Source: Lachnospiraceae bacterium (lineage in GTDB: Bacteria > Bacillota > Clostridia > Lachnospirales > Lachnospiraceae). From it: a DNA stretch of 32,612 bases. Below, in pieces: positions 1 through 7,041 of this stretch. Under the pieces are notes generated by a model. That model worked only from the letters and a program-made list of their open reading frames with translations, was not told the DNA's origin and did no database searches. Positions within the stretch are counted from its first letter, which is position 1. Each line of letters starts with the position of its first letter. The DNA lies in assembly GCA_017958585.1 (NCBI GenBank), contig JAGDCK010000097.1, positions 1 to 32,612 of the forward strand, written 5' to 3'. The translations under genes were made by a program, and so were the position numbers.

Positions 1-96
1 TAGACATGTAATTGCTGGTGAGTATTGACATGTAAAATTTTGATATGAACATAATCATACAAAACAGTGTAAATATATGAAGATCATAATATAAGG

Positions 97-127
97 AAGA
101 GAGTGTCGCGTGCGGCATTCTCTTTTT
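97..127 (+). terminator. Rho-independent terminator of an upstream gene outside the window
   Basis: AAGAGAGTG at 97-105 pairs with CATTCTCTT at 116-124 (one G-T wobble) around a 10-nt loop, and the 3' arm runs into a T tract ending at 127. It probably ends transcription of a gene left of the window. It separates that gene from the pilus locus. Confidence 0.7.
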
Positions 128-269
128 GTATTCTCTTTCCTATATTATTCATATATTTTGGAAACGATCCTGCGCTTAAACCGCTAAAATATAAAAAAAA
201 CAAAAATATTCTTTCCGTTTCAAAATAGTTTTTCTGTACAATATCGCTACAAATAATCCCGACATGTCC

Positions 270-294
270 AAAACCTACTCTACACATAGGTTTT
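270..294. promoter_or_regulatory. Inverted repeat, candidate operator (copy 1 of 2)
   Basis: AAAACCTA (270-277), 9-nt spacer, TAGGTTTT (287-294): a perfect 8-bp inverted repeat. The core AACCTA-N9-TAGGTT recurs at 2855-2875 ahead of the minor pilin gene. The two-fold symmetry and 25-bp span fit a dimeric regulator site. It lies about 75 bp upstream of the presumed -10 of the first gene. An RNA hairpin function is an alternative if transcription starts further upstream. Confidence 0.55.
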
Positions 295-340
295 AAAACA
301 AAGTGGTTAAAAAAACATTTATTTTTCAATTGTATTATGC

Positions 341-374
341 TGTAACTGCTTTGTAACAAGGTAAATACTATTAT
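341..374 (+). promoter_or_regulatory. Promoter with 11-bp tandem repeat (copy 1 of 2)
   Basis: TGTAAC (341-346) and TGTAAC (352-357) form a direct repeat with an 11-bp period. An 11-bp gap separates it from TATTAT (369-374), the likely -10. There is no good -35, and the downstream repeat occupies roughly that position. This is the layout of promoters activated by OmpR/PhoB-family response regulators. The same layout with the same spacing is at 2820-2853. Confidence 0.6.
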
Positions 375-407
375 TTTGATTACAAAGGAATAGTATAGGT
401 GACCTTT

Positions 408-2744
408 ATGGACAAAAAAGTCAACAGCAAACCCGCTGGGTTCGAAAAAGATGAGAAAGAATCTCTGATCATAGCTTTCGTGGTTTGCGCAATTGTGATC
501 CTCGCAGTTGTGTTGGCTTGCGTTGCGATTGCCCATCATAAAAAGCAGGTGGGCAGCGGTCCTGTTGCAGGCACCACCGAAACTGTTGAAGCCGATACCG
601 CAGAAGCCGAAAACACAGCAGAAAACCTGGGATACGTAATAGTAACAAATCAGGAAGAACTGGATGCGGCCCTTGAAAAATACGGTATGGAAGCAACAGA
701 GATCATTATACAGACAGATGAAGAGCAGTCACTATTAATTCAGTCCGGTGATTATGCGGCTCTTGATCTTACAATAGATGCACCCAATACCGAGATAGAA
801 AACTACGGTATATTCAATCTTATAACAATTCTACAGATCGCTTCCAATACATGGACGGAGCGTATAAGCGGAAACTCATTCTCACTTAATTCCGCGGCAA
901 CTCATATGATAGTTCCCGCAGGAATCGAGGTTACCAGGATCGAGAATATGCAGGCAGGCTCTACAGTGGCACTGGAAATTGATGGTACGGTAAACATGCT
1001 TACAATGTCATCACCCAATTCCATCGTGTCAGTTAAAGTGGAAGGATCTCTGAAACAGGTCGTACTTAATTCCATGGCAAATCTTACTTTGTCGGGAAGT
1101 ACAGGCCTGAAGACAGCCATAGATCTTGGCTTTGATGCGGACAACTCAGTTATCAGTACCACAATTCCAGTAAATGTGGCGAATTACTCAGACCTCACAT
1201 TTACCGCAGAGGGCGGCTCCGAAGGATCCACAGTATCCATTAAGAGCAGCACCAAGTCCACCACAGTAAGTAATAACACTTCAGAAGTGATCGAAGTAAT
1301 AACAGTGGACGGAACATCTCAGCTTGTTGAGAGCGGTAAGGAAGGCATTGTATTTGCAGCTGATACAGGTACTGATGAAGGAACTGACCAATCTGCAGGC
1401 GCAGATGGCGGATCAAATTCCTCCGCAAATACTTCCACAGGAAATACAAACACGACAACAACTACAAACAGTGGCAGCAGCACAAGAACCTCAAGCTCTT
1501 CGTCTAGTACGAGAACTTACTCCTCCTCAGGTTCGGGAACTACTACCACTTCCAATTCATCCACCACTACTGCGACAGGTACCGGAACGGCTTCATCTGC
1601 TTCCTCATCTTCGGATGCAGCAAAGAAGGAAAATGTTCAGTCAGGTGAGGGATATACAAAGACCGAAGTTGATGCACTCTTGTCTGACAAGGATAAGAAA
1701 ATTGAAAGTCTGGAAAATACAGTGACTTCACTGCAGGCGTTCATCGATTCCCTGACTTATCCGACCATCATAGGCTTCAACACATCGGCAACCTACAACG
1801 CAGGCTACTTTGGAGCGGTTAAATCCTTGAACACACTGCTGACGGAATTCCCCACAAGCGTGCAGGGCTACACCGCTGAAGGATTTACGGTAACTTATCC
1901 CGTAACGGAGTGGACCAATGTTGACGGTTACAGTCTGAGCGCATCGGAAGGTGCCTACAGATTCAGAGCAGTCCTTGGAAACAGCTCGGTTCCAAGTGTC
2001 ATAAACAGTGACACTTACGCGTATGTAACGGTATATGTAAAGAATTTTGCAAACATTGCATATGCAAATACCTATACACAGAATGCTGTTACTGTTGAAA
2101 GCTACGAGGTAGCTGATTATGCAAAAGCATATGAAGGAACAGGAGTAGGATCATATTCAGATGTATTTGTCATTACAAATGTATCATCGGATCTGATTTA
2201 TATCAGTTCATCCGTATTTTATTATTCCGCTACGGAGACGATGGTTGCAGAGGATGACATTTTGGACAGCAGATTCCTTCAACCCGGTGAGAGGGTCGTA
2301 TGTTACAGACCCGATCCGGCAGTGCTTGATTTTACCAATTATCTGGTGAACATCACAGCATCGGCTACAAGCATCGGACCTGCCGTAAAAGTGTTTGATC
2401 ATACCAATCAAACCGCAGAATTCTTTGCATTTGATGCAGAGCTTGACGATGACGGATATCCGACAGGCTTGTACAAAGCAGAGTTTAAGAATGCAACGGA
2501 GCAGCGCATGAGTGAGGTTGCCCTGACAGTTCTGTACTTTGATACCACCGGTAAGATTTGCGGTGTGGAGACACACAGGACCGGAGATATGGAAAATGAA
2601 GTGCAGATACCTTCTATCAACAACCAGACCTACAGAGTTGACATAGATTATACAACTCCGCAGATCGTGGTCAACGGAAGCAACCAGGCACTCACAGGTA
2701 TCTACAAGACCATAGTTACAGGCGGTTTTTTAAGAGATGACTAG
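408..2744 (+). CDS. Membrane-anchored Ser/Thr-rich extracellular protein, unknown function
   Basis: I do not recognise this 778-residue protein. A short charged cytoplasmic N-terminus is followed by one membrane helix (about residues 20-43) with a positively charged end, and there is no cleavage site, so it is probably a type II membrane protein facing outward. Residues about 70-300 are short beta strands rich in V, I, T and N, like a solenoid. Residues about 310-410 are a low-complexity S/T/G linker, typical of a wall-spanning stalk. Residues about 415-450 look like a short coiled coil, and the C-terminal 320 residues are beta-rich. No LPxTG is present. The ATG at 408 is preferred because AGGTGA lies 5 nt upstream; a GTG at 399 is possible. 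Its promoter resembles that of the minor pilin gene, so it probably serves the same surface structure. Confidence 0.8.
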   Translation: MDKKVNSKPAGFEKDEKESLIIAFVVCAIVILAVVLACVAIAHHKKQVGSGPVAGTTETVEADTAEAENTAENLGYVIVTNQEELDAALEKYGMEATEIIIQTDEEQSLLIQSGDYAALDLTIDAPNTEIENYGIFNLITILQIASNTWTERISGNSFSLNSAATHMIVPAGIEVTRIENMQAGSTVALEIDGTVNMLTMSSPNSIVSVKVEGSLKQVVLNSMANLTLSGSTGLKTAIDLGFDADNSVISTTIPVNVANYSDLTFTAEGGSEGSTVSIKSSTKSTTVSNNTSEVIEVITVDGTSQLVESGKEGIVFAADTGTDEGTDQSAGADGGSNSSANTSTGNTNTTTTTNSGSSTRTSSSSSSTRTYSSSGSGTTTTSNSSTTTATGTGTASSASSSSDAAKKENVQSGEGYTKTEVDALLSDKDKKIESLENTVTSLQAFIDSLTYPTIIGFNTSATYNAGYFGAVKSLNTLLTEFPTSVQGYTAEGFTVTYPVTEWTNVDGYSLSASEGAYRFRAVLGNSSVPSVINSDTYAYVTVYVKNFANIAYANTYTQNAVTVESYEVADYAKAYEGTGVGSYSDVFVITNVSSDLIYISSSVFYYSATETMVAEDDILDSRFLQPGERVVCYRPDPAVLDFTNYLVNITASATSIGPAVKVFDHTNQTAEFFAFDAELDDDGYPTGLYKAEFKNATEQRMSEVALTVLYFDTTGKICGVETHRTGDMENEVQIPSINNQTYRVDIDYTTPQIVVNGSNQALTGIYKTIVTGGFLRDD

Positions 2745-2819
2745 CAGATATATAAAAAAGGAATAAAAAAACCACGAAAAACAATAATTTTTAAAAAAAT
2801 TTTTAAATTATTAAATTTT
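2745..2819 (+). other. AT-rich spacer with A/T palindrome
   Basis: Between the first gene and the pilin promoter lies a nearly pure A/T segment with the self-complementary ends AATAATTT and AAATTATT (about 2782-2812). It lacks the GC stem of a normal intrinsic terminator. It may be a weak terminator or an UP-like element for the following promoter. Confidence 0.3.
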
Positions 2820-2853
2820 CGTAACCGTTTTGTAACACCATGTGCTTTATTAT
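2820..2853 (+). promoter_or_regulatory. Promoter with 11-bp tandem repeat (copy 2 of 2)
   Basis: CGTAAC (2820-2825) and TGTAAC (2831-2836) repeat with an 11-bp period, then an 11-bp gap, then TATTAT (2848-2853). This matches the promoter at 341-374 in repeat sequence, period, gap and -10 hexamer. Start of transcription would be near 2860. It probably drives the whole pilin operon. Confidence 0.65.
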
Positions 2854-2876
2854 GAACCTAACATAGATGTAGGTTC
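2854..2876. promoter_or_regulatory. Inverted repeat over the transcription start, candidate operator (copy 2 of 2)
   Basis: GAACCTA (2854-2860), 9-nt spacer, TAGGTTC (2870-2876) is a perfect 7-bp inverted repeat sharing its AACCTA-N9-TAGGTT core with 270-294. It starts right after the -10 and ends just before the ribosome binding site GAGGGGAAG. A bound protein would block transcription, or an RNA hairpin could mask the ribosome binding site. Confidence 0.6.
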
Positions 2877-2889
2877 GAGGGGAAGAAAC

Positions 2890-4584
2890 ATGAAAAAGCA
2901 GTCTATTGGAAAAAACTTAATAGCTGCGATGATGGTTTTAACCGGCTTGTTTACGAACTCGATCACAGCTTTTGGAGCCGACAAAGGAACTCTTTCAATA
3001 GAAGGAGTCCTGGAGGTGGATGAAGTAGTCATCTACAAGATAGTCGGTTACGACAGTGTAACAGGATACGAATTCAACGAAGCTGTTACAGACTGGATAG
3101 AAGATAAGGGAACGGATTACAAAGGACTTACACCGGCAAAGCTTTTCCAGATGACGGAAGAAAGAGCCGAAGAGTTTTTTGAACTTCTCTTAACAGGATC
3201 CAGAGGAGAGACACAGGAAGATGAAGTCGAAAAGATTTCAGATTCACCGCTCTTCCATAAAACCTACATTGGCAGTGAAGATTATGATATAGCGATGGAC
3301 CCGGGATTCTACCTGATACTTCCAATCGGAGAGAACAGGATCTACAAAATGAAATGGACAAAGATCTCCGCCGGCGAAGAAGTAGAGTTAAGCTACACAG
3401 ACAATGAAGATTACATCTACCCCACCATCGAGAATACACTTACAAAAGAAGACGAAGTTGAATCCGAAGAACCTGAGGATTCAATATTCGCAGTTAAAGA
3501 TGACACGATAACAGTTACATCAGAGATAAGTCTTCCACAGTATCCGGATATCTACTCCAGAGGAAAGACAGTAGAAAATATATACATCCTGATACCTGAA
3601 GACATCACTTACATAGAAGACTCCTTCGACATCACATTAGATGATGATTTATACGGAGAGCAAAGCTTCACAGAAGCTACGATCTACAGAGACAGCGAAG
3701 GAAAAGAGATCCTCTTTGAAAGTGAAGACTGGTTCTACAACCTGGACGGCAGTACAGTAAACGAACCGGATCTGACAGAACTCACGGAGGATGAGGGTTA
3801 CACCATCAAGGTTATATCTCTCGATACAGAGGAGGCTATCGAGAGTTTAACAATAGAGTATCAGCTTTTAAAAGATGATACTTCAAACGACACAGGGATT
3901 TATGAAACGGATGTGGGAATCATCTACAGCATAAGCCCAATGAACACAAACCTTCACGGAAACCTGAAACAACCGGCAACAGTTAATTCTTACGGAATAA
4001 GCGCTACAGTTTGTGAAGGCACCGGTTACACACAAAACAGTGACCGGGAAGAGGTTCTCGAAAATGCCAGGAGACTTGGCGGAGCAACCTTTATGATCTA
4101 CAAATTCACAGGAAAGACTTACGAAGGAGATTTAACAGACAGCCTTGGACATTCCGGTACAGAAGGAGGAGATGCGGTTGGCGAAAATGAAGATGAGGGT
4201 AACGTAAAATATTACGAGTACGATCGTGACAGAAACTTAACCATCGAATATGAACAGGTTAAACAGATCACATGCGACTCACAAGGCGTTGCCAATATAG
4301 GAGGTCTTGATAAAGCGGCATACATGATACGCCAGACAGGATTTCCCAATGGTTATGAATACGCAATCGTCAGTCTCTACATCACCGATTCAGCTTGGGA
4401 TGATGAAGACGTAATGGAAGGCAATTACATAATTAGTACTCTCTGGTTGGATTATCCCACGGTTTATCTACCTGAAACCGGAAAGAGAGGAATCGGAGGT
4501 TATGTACTTGCAGGAATTTTAATATCAGGTTTCGCTCTTATAGAATTAATAGCAAATAAGTACTCATTCGATAAACATCACTAA
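2890..4584 (+). CDS. LPETG-anchored minor pilin / surface adhesin
   Basis: A 564-residue secreted protein with a signal peptide (about residues 1-28), pilin-type beta domains, a sorting signal LPETG at 527-531, a hydrophobic segment and a short charged tail. The N-terminal domain follows the plan of the downstream pilins (VYKI-like strand, then a GFYLILP strand). It lacks the W...LK stretch they share, so it may be a tip or base subunit rather than a polymerising one. The last domain resembles Cna-B, but the usual E-box glutamate (YxLxETxAPxGY) is replaced by Gln in the local sequence YMIRQTGFPNGY. The ATG at 2890 follows GAGGGGAAG; the open frame upstream runs through the promoter and is not used. 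The next gene starts 22 bp downstream. Being first in the pilin operon supports a minor-subunit role. Confidence 0.85.
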   Translation: MKKQSIGKNLIAAMMVLTGLFTNSITAFGADKGTLSIEGVLEVDEVVIYKIVGYDSVTGYEFNEAVTDWIEDKGTDYKGLTPAKLFQMTEERAEEFFELLLTGSRGETQEDEVEKISDSPLFHKTYIGSEDYDIAMDPGFYLILPIGENRIYKMKWTKISAGEEVELSYTDNEDYIYPTIENTLTKEDEVESEEPEDSIFAVKDDTITVTSEISLPQYPDIYSRGKTVENIYILIPEDITYIEDSFDITLDDDLYGEQSFTEATIYRDSEGKEILFESEDWFYNLDGSTVNEPDLTELTEDEGYTIKVISLDTEEAIESLTIEYQLLKDDTSNDTGIYETDVGIIYSISPMNTNLHGNLKQPATVNSYGISATVCEGTGYTQNSDREEVLENARRLGGATFMIYKFTGKTYEGDLTDSLGHSGTEGGDAVGENEDEGNVKYYEYDRDRNLTIEYEQVKQITCDSQGVANIGGLDKAAYMIRQTGFPNGYEYAIVSLYITDSAWDDEDVMEGNYIISTLWLDYPTVYLPETGKRGIGGYVLAGILISGFALIELIANKYSFDKHH

Positions 4585-4606
4585 AAGATTTGAAAGGAGA
4601 AATATT

Positions 4607-7021
4607 ATGAAAGGATTAGCAAAGAGACTAATAGCAGTAGCCGCAGCATCTATAATGATACTCAGCAGTGCCATTACTGTTCTTGCAGACAGCAATGTTA
4701 CTCTTATCACAAGATCATCTGTTGCAGGTGCTGTTCAGGTAACAAAGACCAGTACTTCATCAATGAGCTTAACAGTTAAACGTACAGGCGATACATTCAA
4801 TGTATATCAGATCGCAAAGATCGTTTGGTCCGAAAGCGCAACCACAGGAGCAGTTAACGTATCCATAGCATGGAACGATGCAATCGCTGCCTGGTTACCC
4901 GCAAACGGATTTACCGATGCGAAGTTCACATCACCTGAAAGCCTGGCAAGAAGTGCAGATGAATCAGCTATCATCGAGATGCTCAGAGCATTCAAGGATG
5001 ACGAAACACTTATGCAGACACTTGCAGCAGATTACCTTGCAGCAGCTCACACAGATTCAACAGACATGACAGCAGGTAACTCAGCAAATGTTACACACGG
5101 AACAGACTTTACTTACAATATCACAGGACTTGGATTTGGTCTTTACTTCGTAGATGCAGACAACTCACAGAGAGATTACCAGCCTTTGATGGTAGAGCTT
5201 ATGCCTGAGCAGACAGGTCCTTCCGGAAACTGGTACATGCCTGAAAACGGAACAAGTGCTTCTCTCAAATACGAAGATATCTACATCACAAAGACAATGA
5301 ACAAGAATACCACAGCAATGGGTATTGCATCACAGGGTGCTTACGATGTAGTAAGAGCAGGTGAGATCACAAGCTTCGAAGTTTTTGTAGCAGTTCCTCA
5401 GTACCTTAAAGATTCATCAGGAAATTATACATACACACTTTACAACGCAATCGATATTATGGCAAAGGGATACAAGCTTGTTTCTTCATCCGCAAAGATC
5501 TTCTTCAAGGATAAAGATGGAAACGAGATCCATCCCGAAGCAATTCCAACACCTGATATATACGGAAACATCACAGTATCAGACAAAGATGTAGTTTATA
5601 CAGCAATCCTTGCAACCGACGCACATGTATATCACATAGCAGGAAACGAAGACGATATCATCTACGGTGTTGACACCAATGATAACGGCGTTGAAAAGAT
5701 CAAATACTACGGAGCAGTTAACGGAAAACTTGAGTCTCTCGGTATTTTGACAAATACATCAGCTAACTGGACAGTAGCATTAAACGCTTATAATACTAAG
5801 CTTGCAGCAGTCGGTTTACCTACTTATACAGGAACAGTTGAAGAGAGAGATTACAAAAAATCAGTTATCTCCATCAAGTTCGATTATACAAAGCTCATGA
5901 CAGAGTGGACCTATGGCGAATTCTTTACAGCAGACGAATTGGCAACTATAGGTAAAGCAGCAGACGAAGTATTCGTTCCCGACACATGGAGAACAACATA
6001 CGATACATATATCAATGACGAGTCATATCTCGGAACAGATGACAATACCAATGTTGCTACAGTTTACTACATCGAAGATACGACCGGAAAGATCAACACA
6101 ACATCAGTAGAGACAAAGGCTTGGACCTATGGTGCACAGATCATCAAGTTGGACGGAAGTACAACAGAGGATCCTGCAGGACCTACATATCTGGCAGGTG
6201 CAGTATTTGATATTTACAGACTGGATGACACATATTGTAATACAACAGCAACAAATAAGGCATCAGTACCTACAGCATCAGATTACAGCAGCTTCGTATG
6301 GTACTCAGATTATGAAGAGCACGCTTCATATGCAACTTCATACCAGGCATGGCTCGGATTTGTAGTGAAAACTCTTCAGTATCACTACCTGTTAAGCGGA
6401 GTTACAGATGCTCCAACGATCCAGACAGCTATTGTAACTGCAACATCAGCAAACCACAATTACAATACACTTGATCTTTTCATCAACAAGTATGCAGCAA
6501 GAGCTAATAATGAGAATTATGCAGATGTGATCCTTCCTTATGCATCATCCATCAAAGCTCAGTACATTCCCGTTTGGGTAGGACCTAATGAGTGCGAGAA
6601 CAGCAGTGCTCCTCACTATCACATGCAGGCTTACGTAGGATTCATGACAGATATCACATCAGAAGCTGATGCAGATGGTATTACAGTATCAGGACTTGAT
6701 CCTACAACATACCTCTTAGTTGAGACAAAGGCTCCTGACGGATACAACGAACTTTCAGAAGCATTACAGTTTAAAATCGACTACTATACTGAATCTGATT
6801 ACGCAAACGAAGGCAATACTTACAAGGGATTCATAGACGATGAAAACAACAAGATAACAAACGGTATTTATACATTACAGGTTGAAAACTTTACTGGACT
6901 TACACTTCCTTCAACCGGTGGAATCGGTACCACGATCTTTACCGGAATGGGTATTGCGGTTATGTTCTTAGCACTTATCTTAGTGGTAATGAAAAATCGT
7001 AAGACCAAGGAAGAATATTAA
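4607..7021 (+). CDS. Isopeptide-forming LPSTG pilin (candidate backbone subunit)
   Basis: An 804-residue protein with a signal peptide (cleavage probably after VLA, residue 27), several beta-sandwich domains, and a C-terminal LPSTG (767-771) with a hydrophobic helix and basic tail. The final domain is Cna-B/SpaA-like: K514 in a VKLDG-type strand and E706 in a canonical E-box (YLLVETKAPDGY) are candidates for an intramolecular isopeptide bond. The usual pilin motif ending in YPK is not seen. At the equivalent place is W209-x11-K221, also conserved in both modules of the next gene, so K221 is a candidate cross-linking lysine. GAAAGGAG precedes the ATG. The codons are strongly biased to ACA, GCA and TCA, suggesting high expression. 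It lies between the minor pilin and the fused pilin. Confidence 0.9.
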   Translation: MKGLAKRLIAVAAASIMILSSAITVLADSNVTLITRSSVAGAVQVTKTSTSSMSLTVKRTGDTFNVYQIAKIVWSESATTGAVNVSIAWNDAIAAWLPANGFTDAKFTSPESLARSADESAIIEMLRAFKDDETLMQTLAADYLAAAHTDSTDMTAGNSANVTHGTDFTYNITGLGFGLYFVDADNSQRDYQPLMVELMPEQTGPSGNWYMPENGTSASLKYEDIYITKTMNKNTTAMGIASQGAYDVVRAGEITSFEVFVAVPQYLKDSSGNYTYTLYNAIDIMAKGYKLVSSSAKIFFKDKDGNEIHPEAIPTPDIYGNITVSDKDVVYTAILATDAHVYHIAGNEDDIIYGVDTNDNGVEKIKYYGAVNGKLESLGILTNTSANWTVALNAYNTKLAAVGLPTYTGTVEERDYKKSVISIKFDYTKLMTEWTYGEFFTADELATIGKAADEVFVPDTWRTTYDTYINDESYLGTDDNTNVATVYYIEDTTGKINTTSVETKAWTYGAQIIKLDGSTTEDPAGPTYLAGAVFDIYRLDDTYCNTTATNKASVPTASDYSSFVWYSDYEEHASYATSYQAWLGFVVKTLQYHYLLSGVTDAPTIQTAIVTATSANHNYNTLDLFINKYAARANNENYADVILPYASSIKAQYIPVWVGPNECENSSAPHYHMQAYVGFMTDITSEADADGITVSGLDPTTYLLVETKAPDGYNELSEALQFKIDYYTESDYANEGNTYKGFIDDENNKITNGIYTLQVENFTGLTLPSTGGIGTTIFTGMGIAVMFLALILVVMKNRKTKEEY
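6896..6930 (+). repeat. 35-bp LPSTGGIGT-coding repeat, copy 1
   Basis: This segment, encoding GLTLPSTGGIG plus the start of the next codon, is identical to 11761-11795 and differs by one base from 9529-9563. The nucleotide identity exceeds what the protein sequence alone requires and could support recombination among pilin genes. Confidence 0.85.
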
Positions 7022-7041
7022 GAGAGGGGAAGGTGATCAAT

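Larger units (their letters stand above)
128..398 (+). other. AT-rich regulatory leader of the pilus locus
   Basis: This 271-bp stretch has no convincing gene. It is very AT-rich and holds an inverted repeat (270-294) and a tandem-repeat promoter (341-374), both listed separately. A possible weak -10 (TACAAT, 237-242) lies upstream of the inverted repeat but I see no good -35 for it. The one long open frame here, on the minus strand, looks like a shadow. Confidence 0.6.

Noticed and set aside
84..539. 151-residue minus-strand open frame at the left edge
   Set aside because: It overlaps the terminator, promoter motifs and the N-terminus of the first gene, has low-complexity AT-driven composition and no recognisable domain.
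2842..2889. Longer start for the minor pilin
   Set aside because: The extension covers the -10 box and the inverted repeat and would put 16 residues before a normal signal peptide; the ATG at 2890 has a good ribosome binding site.
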